A stretch of 5,469 bases of DNA from positions 1 through 5,469 of the forward strand of contig JBMDWZ010000069.1 in NCBI GenBank assembly GCA_048594865.1, in the 5' to 3' direction. Made by a program: the position numbers and the translations under genes. This stretch comes from CALKWS01 sp048594865. Lineage in GTDB: Bacteria; Actinomycetota; Actinomycetes; Actinomycetales; Beutenbergiaceae. The notes below the pieces were generated by a model that was not told the DNA's origin, did no database searches, and saw nothing but the letters and a program-made list of their open reading frames with translations. Positions 1 through 4,787 of the stretch are shown here, piece by piece; position 1 is the first letter of the stretch, and each line of letters begins with the position of its first letter.

Positions 1-934
1 GCTCACCGGTGCCGGTGACAGCGAGGGTCTGCGAACCATCGGACTCCTGCGCGAACTGCACCGTGGCCCCGAAAGCTCGCAGATACTCTGGCAACAACGC
101 GCCGGGCTGCGTGGTGACGGTGGGCCAGTGGGGGATCCGGATCGTTCCGCCGGCCACCAACGCTGCGGCGAGAAACGGTGCCGCATTCGAAAGATCCGGT
201 TCGACGGCGATCGTCCCACCAGCGATCTGGCCGGGTTCCACCCGCCACTTGCCTGGCGCCGCATCGTCCACGGACACTCCGCGGGCCCGCAGCTCGGCGA
301 TCGTCATATCGATGTGCGGTTGGCTCGGCAGCACCTCACCGACGTGATGCAGGGTCAAGCCGGAGTCGAACCGAGGTGCCGCGAGCAGCAGCGCCGACAC
401 AAACTGCGAAGAGGTAGAGGCGTCGATCTCGATCTCACCACCGGCGATGCCGCCGGTGCCGTGCACCCGTAACGGCAGGGTCGATGGCGGATCGGTCTCA
501 CCCGTGACCTGCACATGCAGGGCTCGAAGGCCGGCGATGACCGGACCCATCGGGCGAACCCGTGCGCCCTCATCGCCATCGAGGTCCACCGGGCCGTCGG
601 CGAGGGCAGCAATCGGTGGAACGAACCGCATCACGGTCCCTGCCAGGCCGCAATCGACCGACACCTCACCTCGCAACGGCCCTGGGGTCACATGCACCGT
701 GGTGTCGTCGACCTCGATCGTGGCGCCCAGCGTGCGCAGCGCCTCAATCATCAGATCCGCGTCGCGGGAACGCAGCGCACCGGTGATCGTAGTGGGCTCG
801 CTTGCCAGGGCTGCAAGCGGCAACGCTCTATTCGTCAGCGACTTCGATCCGGGCACAGCAACAGTCGCATCCAGCGGTGCAGCGGCGACCGGGGCCGGCC
901 AAGGATCGAGGGGCGTTGGCGGCGCCACGGTCAT
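1..934 (-). CDS. aroA: 3-phosphoshikimate 1-carboxyvinyltransferase (EPSP synthase), 3' end beyond window
   Basis: This cytoplasmic shikimate-pathway enzyme transfers the enolpyruvyl group of PEP to shikimate-3-phosphate. The 311 residues present cover the N-terminal domain and part of the second; roughly a quarter to a third of a usual 430-450-residue protein is missing. Visible motifs are PGSK (28-31) with the substrate-binding Lys31, NRA with Arg36, GLAGT-VMRF (96-104), RPM (127-129), SSQ (175-177) for shikimate-3-phosphate binding, Ser204 in PSQPHID, and EPDLSNAAPF (245-254) with Asp248. The catalytic Asp and Lys-Glu of the family (IPDAA, RVKETDRL in E. coli) would lie beyond the edge. 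The ATG at 934 overlaps the stop of the upstream DoxX-family gene as ATGA, which implies translational coupling and supports this start. The E. coli Pro101 position is Phe104 here, as I recall for other actinobacterial AroA proteins. Identification is firm from motifs and colinearity. Confidence 0.95.
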   Translation of the reverse strand, partial: MTVAPPTPLDPWPAPVAAAPLDATVAVPGSKSLTNRALPLAALASEPTTITGALRSRDADLMIEALRTLGATIEVDDTTVHVTPGPLRGEVSVDCGLAGTVMRFVPPIAALADGPVDLDGDEGARVRPMGPVIAGLRALHVQVTGETDPPSTLPLRVHGTGGIAGGEIEIDASTSSQFVSALLLAAPRFDSGLTLHHVGEVLPSQPHIDMTIAELRARGVSVDDAAPGKWRVEPGQIAGGTIAVEPDLSNAAPFLAAALVAGGTIRIPHWPTVTTQPGALLPEYLRAFGATVQFAQESDGSQTLAVTGTGE

Positions 935-1470
935 GCGGCTTTTGCTTCCTTCACCTTGGCTCGCAGGTCCGACTTTAACTCCGACTTCTCTGCCCGAAGG
1001 TTAGCCTTCAACTCGGCCAGTTCGGCGCGGTGCTCCTTGGCTGCGGCGCGCTTCCAGGACCCCGACGGCTCGCCTTCGCGGTCGCCAGCGGCGATGATCA
1101 TCGCCCCGATGAGGGCGGCGTTGCGCAGCCGGACACGCTTCTGTTCGCGGCGTTCGTCCTCGTTCTTGGCCGAGGGCTTATTGAGGACGGTGGTGGGGGT
1201 CGCGATGAGAGCCAGCACTGCTGCGGACAGTCGCGGGAACTTGCCGGTAGCGAGCAACACGCCGGCGCCTACGGAGACGGCGCCGCTGAGCCGGGCCAGC
1301 CCGGTCTCATCCTGCGGCACGCCGGGCACCTTGGCTGCGAGCGTTGTGAGCGGCTTGGCTGCCGCACCCAACTTCTCGACGTGCTTCTCCGGGTGCCGGA
1401 CGGCGTCCCAGCCATCGACGATGAAGACAGATGCCAGCAGGGGGCGGGCCAAAGTGCGCAGCGAAGTCAT
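931..1470 (-). CDS. DoxX-family membrane protein with charged C-terminal helix
   Basis: A 179-residue protein resembling the DoxX family: small four-helix membrane proteins of mostly unknown function, some linked to redox or thiol-stress complexes. The N-terminus LARPLLASVFIVDGWDAVRHP (about 8-27) is a typical DoxX opening. Hydrophobic segments lie near 7-20, 60-75, 81-97 and 116-129. They are followed by a soluble tail (130-179) rich in Lys, Glu, Arg and Ala that should form an amphipathic helix or coiled coil. It contains an 11-residue tandem repeat (153-163 and 164-174, ELKxxLRA core). An in-frame TGA lies two codons upstream of the ATG, so no longer start is possible. No clear Shine-Dalgarno precedes it, so a leaderless or weakly initiated message is possible. 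The gene ends inside the aroA start (4-bp overlap), which makes it the first gene of a left-going operon. A DoxX-type gene next to aroA is, to my knowledge, recurrent in actinobacteria, but no shared function is established. Exact role unknown. Confidence 0.82.
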   Translation of the reverse strand: MTSLRTLARPLLASVFIVDGWDAVRHPEKHVEKLGAAAKPLTTLAAKVPGVPQDETGLARLSGAVSVGAGVLLATGKFPRLSAAVLALIATPTTVLNKPSAKNEDERREQKRVRLRNAALIGAMIIAAGDREGEPSGSWKRAAAKEHRAELAELKANLRAEKSELKSDLRAKVKEAKAA

Positions 1471-1560
1471 AGGTCATTGCTACCGCACAAATCGCCTGCG
1501 CGCGAGTCGCTGGCGCGTATCAAAACGAACACGATCCGCAAGTTCGGTCCCGGCGTGCGC

Positions 1561-1611
1561 GACTCACAGTGTTCACAAACGTCCGAACAGTGACTCACGT
1601 TGTTCACAAAC
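1561..1611. repeat. 20-bp direct repeat pair, 31-bp period, probable regulator binding array
   Basis: GACTCACAGTGTTCACAAAC at 1561-1580 recurs as GACTCACGTTGTTCACAAAC at 1592-1611, with 18 of 20 bases identical. The starts are 31 bp apart, close to three helical turns, so both copies present the same DNA face. Read on the minus strand, each copy contains two GTGA half-sites 9 bp apart, giving four half-sites in the same orientation. This is the usual layout for a regulator binding side by side, such as an OmpR-family response regulator. The half-site GTTCAC resembles the Streptomyces PhoP unit, but the 9-bp pitch does not match its 11-bp pitch. The array is 91 bp from the DoxX-family start and 142 bp from the permease start, so it could act on either operon. 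The repeat is seen directly; the role is inferred. Confidence 0.75.
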
Positions 1612-1644
1612 ATCTAACAGATTGGTAAGGACCGGCGGCAATGG

Positions 1645-1674
1645 TTACCGCAAACAGGATGTATCCCTTATCGT
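1645..1674 (+). promoter_or_regulatory. candidate promoter for the transporter operon
   Basis: A weak -35 box (TTACCG, 1645-1650) and a -10 box fitting TAnnnT (TATCGT, 1669-1674) are separated by 18 bp. Transcription would begin near 1680-1683 and give a leader of about 70 bases that contains both downstream dyads. The -35 box matches the consensus poorly, so expression may need an activator, and the direct repeats just upstream are well placed for one. This is a pattern match only. Confidence 0.3.
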
Positions 1675-1682
1675 TCGGAAGG

Positions 1683-1698
1683 TACACACCGATGTGTA
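1683..1698. promoter_or_regulatory. perfect 6+6 inverted repeat, candidate operator
   Basis: TACACA (1683-1688) and TGTGTA (1693-1698) form a perfect dyad around a 4-bp spacer (CCGA). If the candidate promoter at 1645-1674 is right, the dyad sits at the transcription start, the classic place for a repressor operator. A small RNA hairpin is also possible but would be weak (AU-rich, 4-base loop). No regulator gene is in view to pair with it. Confidence 0.5.
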
Positions 1699-1724
1699 GG
1701 GGCAACGGGGTCCCCTTCTGAAGA

Positions 1725-1740
1725 GATAACACGTTTTATC
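1725..1740. promoter_or_regulatory. 16-bp imperfect palindrome next to the ribosome binding site
   Basis: GATAACACGTTTTATC is palindromic except for one mismatched pair (positions 1730 and 1735): GATAA pairs with TTATC around a central ACGT. An even-centred 16-bp palindrome with a central CG is compatible with LacI- or TetR-type dimers. It ends 3 bp before the AGGAG of the permease gene, so a bound protein would block transcription elongation or reduce expression. Its centre is 42 bp (four helical turns) from that of the dyad at 1683-1698. The symmetry is visible; the function is inferred. Confidence 0.45.
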
Positions 1741-1743
1741 GAC

Positions 1744-1748
1744 AGGAG
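1744..1748 (+). promoter_or_regulatory. ribosome binding site of the DppB-like permease
   Basis: AGGAG lies 5 bases before the ATG at 1754. It decides the start: the reading frame has no other ATG, GTG or TTG between here and the first membrane segment, so the long hydrophilic N-terminus appears real. Confidence 0.75.
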
Positions 1749-1753
1749 TTCCA

Positions 1754-2962
1754 ATGACCGGTGACGGTTCGGGCGAGGAGCCTTCGCGGGCGCCACGCCC
1801 CGACGGTGGCGCCGATAGCGCACAGTCCGCGCGATCGACGACGACTGCCGACGAGTCCACACGTAAAACGAAATCATCCGATGTTGCGGTTGATCAGTCT
1901 CAGGTTGAGCAGGATGCCGCCGCAGCCGTTCGACGGCACCGACGGCAGACGGCCTGGTACGTGGTGGTGCGGATCCTGCGGGCGCTCTTCACCATCTTCG
2001 TGGTGGCGACCGGAACGTTCTTCCTGGTGCGGTTGCTGCCGGGCAGCCCGGTGGATGTGTACATCACCGAGCAGATGAGCGTGTACGGCATGAGTTATGA
2101 GGAAGCGGCCGCACAAGCTTCGGGGCTGTTCTCCTTCGACCCCAACGCGCCGCTGATGATTCAATACTGGGAGTACCTGGTGGCCCTGGTGCAGGGCGAC
2201 TTCGGTCAATCAATCACAGCCCCGGGCACCTCGGTCCTGACCATGATCGGGCAATACCTCCCATGGACGCTCTTCAGCGTGGGAATCGCCCTGATTCTGA
2301 GCTTCGCCGGGGGCGTCATGTTGGGCATGGTGATGGCCTACCGCCGGGGGACCTGGTTCGACCACATCGCCACCGCCTTCGGTTCGGTGACCCAGTCCAT
2401 CCCGTCCTTCCTGCTGGCGATCATGATCATCGTGTTCTTCGGTGTTCAACTCGGGTGGCTGCCCTTGGCGGCGATGCGAGGCGCGTTGACTCCGGGTGTC
2501 ACGGTCGGTTTCAACCTGGAGTTCATCGGCGACGCGTTATTCCACGCAGCCCTGCCGATCGTCTGTTACGTGCTCACCTCCCTCGGTGGCTGGATGCTGG
2601 TGATGAAGTCCTCCACCGTGCAGGTACTCGGCGATGACTACGTCCAGGTGGCCAGGGCCCGTGGACTGAGCCACTCGCGAATCCAGTTCCAGTACGTCGG
2701 ACGCAACGCGATGTTGCCGCTGTTCACCTCCTTCATGCTCTCGATCGGATTCGTCGTCGGGGGATCGATCCTGGTGGAAACCATCACCAGGTATCCCGGC
2801 ATCGGCATGCTGCTGTACCGATCGATTTCCTCACGTGACTACACCACCATCCAAGGAGTCTTGCTGTTGACCACGATCGCCGTGGTGATCGCCAACCTGC
2901 TCGCGGACTTCCTCTACTCCTCAATCGATCCGCGAATCCGGATCACTGGAAAGGAGAAATGA
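1754..2962 (+). CDS. Dpp/Opp-type ABC importer permease, DppB-like
   Basis: First transmembrane subunit of a peptide/opine/nickel-class ABC importer in the cytoplasmic membrane; with its DppC-like partner it forms the translocation pore. The protein is 402 residues. Hydrophobic segments lie near 69-91, 170-195, 208-232, 262-284, 320-342 and 366-388, the six expected for this family. The cytoplasmic EAA loop that docks on the ATPases is DDYVQVARARG (294-304) followed by LP at 321-322. LLPGSPVD (94-101) after the first helix and YPGIG (347-351) are typical of DppB proteins. Residues 1-65 form an extra hydrophilic, Ser/Thr/Asp/Glu-rich tail ending in RRHRR, which is unusual because DppB proteins normally begin within a few residues of the first helix. 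The gene opens the transporter operon and is followed after 3 bp by the partner permease. Substrate cannot be told from a permease; peptides or oligosaccharides are both possible. Confidence 0.93.
   Translation: MTGDGSGEEPSRAPRPDGGADSAQSARSTTTADESTRKTKSSDVAVDQSQVEQDAAAAVRRHRRQTAWYVVVRILRALFTIFVVATGTFFLVRLLPGSPVDVYITEQMSVYGMSYEEAAAQASGLFSFDPNAPLMIQYWEYLVALVQGDFGQSITAPGTSVLTMIGQYLPWTLFSVGIALILSFAGGVMLGMVMAYRRGTWFDHIATAFGSVTQSIPSFLLAIMIIVFFGVQLGWLPLAAMRGALTPGVTVGFNLEFIGDALFHAALPIVCYVLTSLGGWMLVMKSSTVQVLGDDYVQVARARGLSHSRIQFQYVGRNAMLPLFTSFMLSIGFVVGGSILVETITRYPGIGMLLYRSISSRDYTTIQGVLLLTTIAVVIANLLADFLYSSIDPRIRITGKEK
2951..2956 (+). promoter_or_regulatory. ribosome binding site of the DppC-like permease
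   Basis: AAGGAG lies inside the last codons of the upstream permease gene, 9 bases before the ATG at 2966. An ATG at 2959 is out of frame and soon stops, so 2966 is the start. The site's position implies coupled translation of the two permeases. Confidence 0.75.
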
Positions 2963-2965
2963 CCG

Positions 2966-3916
2966 ATGGCTATCACTCTTCCCACCGGTGATCACACTCC
3001 CGACCCCGAGAGCGCCGAGCTCCCTACAGACGCCCCCGAGCAAAACCCGGACAAGCCGGGCAAGCGACCCAATGGCTTCGTCGTCTTCTGGCGAGGGATG
3101 CGCCGATCCAAGAGCGGTTTTATTGGCTTCCTTGTGTTCGTGTTCATCGTGTTGGTCTGCCTCATCGGCCCGTTCCTCACCCCGAGCAACCCCACCGATG
3201 TGGCTAACCGGCTTGCGCCGCCGAGCTGGAGCAACCTGCTGGGCACCGACAATATGGGTCGGGACGTATTCATCGACGTCATCAACGGCGGACGATCGGT
3301 CCTTGTAGTTGGCTTCCTCGCTGCGATCATCTCCACCGTGGTCGCCGTGTTCTTCGGTTCACTTGCTGCCTACGTCGGTGGGCGGTTGGATGCCGTCATC
3401 GTCACGGCAACCGACATCGTGCTCACCGTGCCCTCGATCATCCTGCTCGCAGTGATCGCCTCCTTCTACTCTGTGGGTTCAGACTGGGGACTGGCGCTCC
3501 TGATCGGGGTGCTGGGCTGGCCAGGGTTGCTGCGCGCGGTCAGATCCCAGGCGTTCTCGCTGAAGGAACGGGAGTACATCGAAGCCGCCAGGCTGCTGGA
3601 TCTGGGCACCACTCGGGTGGTCATCAAGGAGATCATCCCGAACATGTCCTCCTACATCCTCATGAACTTCGTGCTCGGGGCGATCAACTCGATCTACGCC
3701 CTGGTGGGCCTATACCTCCTGGGTCTGGCACCACTGACCGGAACGAACTGGGGCGTAACGATGCACTGGGCCCAGAAGGCCGGAGCGCACTTCTCTACCG
3801 ACTCGGTGTGGTGGGTGATGGGACCGGTGCTCGCGATCTCACTGCTGCAACTGTCGCTGGTGACGATGTCCCGGTCATTCGAAGAGATCCTCAACCCGCG
3901 TCTGCGGCATAACTAA
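2966..3916 (+). CDS. Dpp/Opp-type ABC importer permease, DppC-like
   Basis: Second transmembrane subunit of the importer, 316 residues, a normal length for DppC. A Pro/Asp/Glu-rich cytoplasmic tail (1-38) precedes the OppC-N type region: FWRGMRRSKSGFIG (41-54) leading into the first helix (about 52-71), then the hallmark LGTDNMGRDVF (92-102). Further hydrophobic segments lie near 112-137, 145-168, 175-190, 229-254 and 284-301. The EAA loop contacting the ATPase is EYIEAARLLDLG (203-214) with IIP at 223-225, an excellent match. The protein ends in SFEEILNPRLR, a common DppC ending. It lies 3 bp after the DppB-like gene and 13 bp before the first ATPase gene. Assignment is firm at family level; substrate unknown. 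Confidence 0.94.
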   Translation: MAITLPTGDHTPDPESAELPTDAPEQNPDKPGKRPNGFVVFWRGMRRSKSGFIGFLVFVFIVLVCLIGPFLTPSNPTDVANRLAPPSWSNLLGTDNMGRDVFIDVINGGRSVLVVGFLAAIISTVVAVFFGSLAAYVGGRLDAVIVTATDIVLTVPSIILLAVIASFYSVGSDWGLALLIGVLGWPGLLRAVRSQAFSLKEREYIEAARLLDLGTTRVVIKEIIPNMSSYILMNFVLGAINSIYALVGLYLLGLAPLTGTNWGVTMHWAQKAGAHFSTDSVWWVMGPVLAISLLQLSLVTMSRSFEEILNPRLRHN

Positions 3917-3920
3917 GGGG
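3915..3920 (+). promoter_or_regulatory. ribosome binding site of the DppD-like ATPase
   Basis: AAGGGG overlaps the stop codon of the DppC-like gene and lies 9 bases before the ATG at 3930. A second ATG at 3923 is out of frame, so 3930 is preferred. Confidence 0.65.
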
Positions 3921-3929
3921 TAATGACAC

Positions 3930-4787
3930 ATGGCAACTGAACCCCTGCTGAAGGTCCGCAACCTCAGCGTCGAATACCGGGGCGCCGATGGGCACGATCT
4001 GGTGATGCGCGCGGTCAAGGACGTGTCCTTCGACGTCTATCCCGGCGAATCGATCGCGCTGATCGGGGAAAGCGGCTGTGGCAAGACCACCTTGGCGCTG
4101 TCGCTACTGCGATTACTCCCAAAACTCGGGCAGATTCCTGAGGGCAGCGTGGAGTACCGCACTCGTGACGGTGAGGTCATCGACCTGCTGGCGTTGTCTG
4201 ACCGCAAGATGCGACAGTTCCGGTGGTCCGAGGCGGCGATGGTGTTCCAAGGAGCGATGAACTCCTTTAACCCGGTGCTAAAGATCTGGGACCAGATGGT
4301 CGATACGGTCAGGGCGCACCAGCCCAGGGCCTCCAAGAAGTTTATTCGCGAACGCGCCGAGTACGTGCTCTCGGAAGTGGAGTTGGAGCCGGGCCGGGTC
4401 CTCAAGGCCTACCCGCACGAGCTCTCCGGCGGGATGCGCCAACGGGTGCTGATCGCGATGGCGTTGTTGTTGGAACCGCAGCTGTTGCTTCTGGATGAAC
4501 CGACCACGGCCCTGGACATCCTTACCCAGCGCCGAATTGTGGACCTTATCCACGACCTGCACGAACGGCTGGACTTCGCGATGATCTTCGTCTCCCACGA
4601 CTTGGCTGTCGCCGCGGAACTGGCGAGCCGAGTCGCCACGATGTACGGCGGAGAGATGGTGGAGGTCAACGACGTTCGCGAGATCTTCTACCGCCCTCAA
4701 CACCCCTACACCCAAAGACTCATCGGTGCCGTGCCCACGGTGACCGAGGAGCGCGGCGAACCAAAGGAGGCCTCCATCGATGCCTGA
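3930..4787 (+). CDS. Dpp/Opp-type ABC importer ATPase, DppD-like, short C-terminus
   Basis: First nucleotide-binding subunit; it hydrolyses ATP at the inner face of the membrane together with the DppF-like partner. The protein has 285 residues. Motifs in order are Walker A GESGCGKTT (46-54), Q-loop Gln107 in FQGAMNSFNP, signature LSGGMRQ (165-171), Walker B LLLLDEP (185-191) with catalytic Glu190, D-loop ALD (194-196) and switch His223, so it should be active. The oligopeptide-type C-terminal motif HPYTQRLIGAVP (258-269) is present, but the protein stops 16 residues later. Typical DppD/OppD proteins run to about 320-340 residues with a cysteine-containing tail. The only cysteine here is Cys50 in Walker A, so no Fe-S cluster can form. 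FQGAMNS replaces the usual FQDPM-S of dipeptide systems; I recall GAMN in oligosaccharide-type members. The stop overlaps the next start by 8 bp, so the two ATPases are probably made in equal amounts. Confidence 0.93.
   Translation: MATEPLLKVRNLSVEYRGADGHDLVMRAVKDVSFDVYPGESIALIGESGCGKTTLALSLLRLLPKLGQIPEGSVEYRTRDGEVIDLLALSDRKMRQFRWSEAAMVFQGAMNSFNPVLKIWDQMVDTVRAHQPRASKKFIRERAEYVLSEVELEPGRVLKAYPHELSGGMRQRVLIAMALLLEPQLLLLDEPTTALDILTQRRIVDLIHDLHERLDFAMIFVSHDLAVAAELASRVATMYGGEMVEVNDVREIFYRPQHPYTQRLIGAVPTVTEERGEPKEASIDA
4764..4770 (+). promoter_or_regulatory. ribosome binding site of the DppF-like ATPase
   Basis: AAGGAGG, a near-complete anti-16S match and the strongest in the window, lies within the end of the DppD-like gene, 9 bases before the ATG at 4780. 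It fixes the 8-bp overlap between the two ATPase genes. Confidence 0.8.

Larger units (their letters stand above)
1471..1753. promoter_or_regulatory. divergent intergenic regulatory region
   Basis: This 283-bp stretch separates the start codons of the DoxX/aroA operon (left) and the transporter operon (right), so it must carry both promoters. I see no coding gene in it. It is more AT-rich than its surroundings, especially 1565-1680 and 1720-1740. It holds a 20-bp direct repeat pair (1561-1611), three short palindromes of the form GYGASTCRC (1502-1510, 1559-1567, 1590-1598), and dyads at 1683-1698 and 1725-1740. For the left-going operon the only promoter-like boxes I found are weak: TTGCGG at 1541-1536 and TACGCG at 1519-1514 on the minus strand, with a 16-bp spacer. 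They are not listed separately. Confidence 0.7.

Noticed and set aside
1569..1608. Possible DnaA boxes in GTGTTCACA and TTGTTCACA
   Set aside because: They match the actinobacterial box TTGTCCACA at 7 and 8 of 9 positions, but the similarity extends over a 20-bp repeat with its own structure, and no dnaA, dnaN or other origin genes are nearby.
1624..1649. Inverted repeat GGTAA ... TTACC
   Set aside because: Only 5 bp per arm with a 16-bp loop; this is expected by chance in a region of this size.
447..1699. Long plus-strand open frames across the aroA/DoxX region (447-1004, 515-1699, 1030-1593)
   Set aside because: They are antisense to aroA and the DoxX-family gene, both recognisable by motif. 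Their products are Arg/Ser/Ala-rich with no domain pattern, as expected of shadow frames in GC-rich DNA.
1698..1716. AGGGG ... CCCCT hairpin before the permease gene, as a terminator or attenuator
   Set aside because: The stem is 5 bp, there is no T-run after it, and G/C runs are common here. It does not qualify as a terminator.
1645..1877. Minus-strand open frames at 1645-1860 and 1668-1877
   Set aside because: They cross the intergenic region into the start of the permease gene, have no convincing ribosome binding site and yield Arg/Pro/Ser-rich sequence without recognisable features.
1754..2962. LacI-type cellulose-regulator site (TGGGAGCGCTCCCA-like) near the operon start
   Set aside because: I looked for this operator because of the possible oligosaccharide link and found no match in the intergenic region or the gene start.
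4037..4715. Minus-strand open frames inside the DppD-like gene
   Set aside because: They are antisense shadows of an ATPase with every family motif intact.
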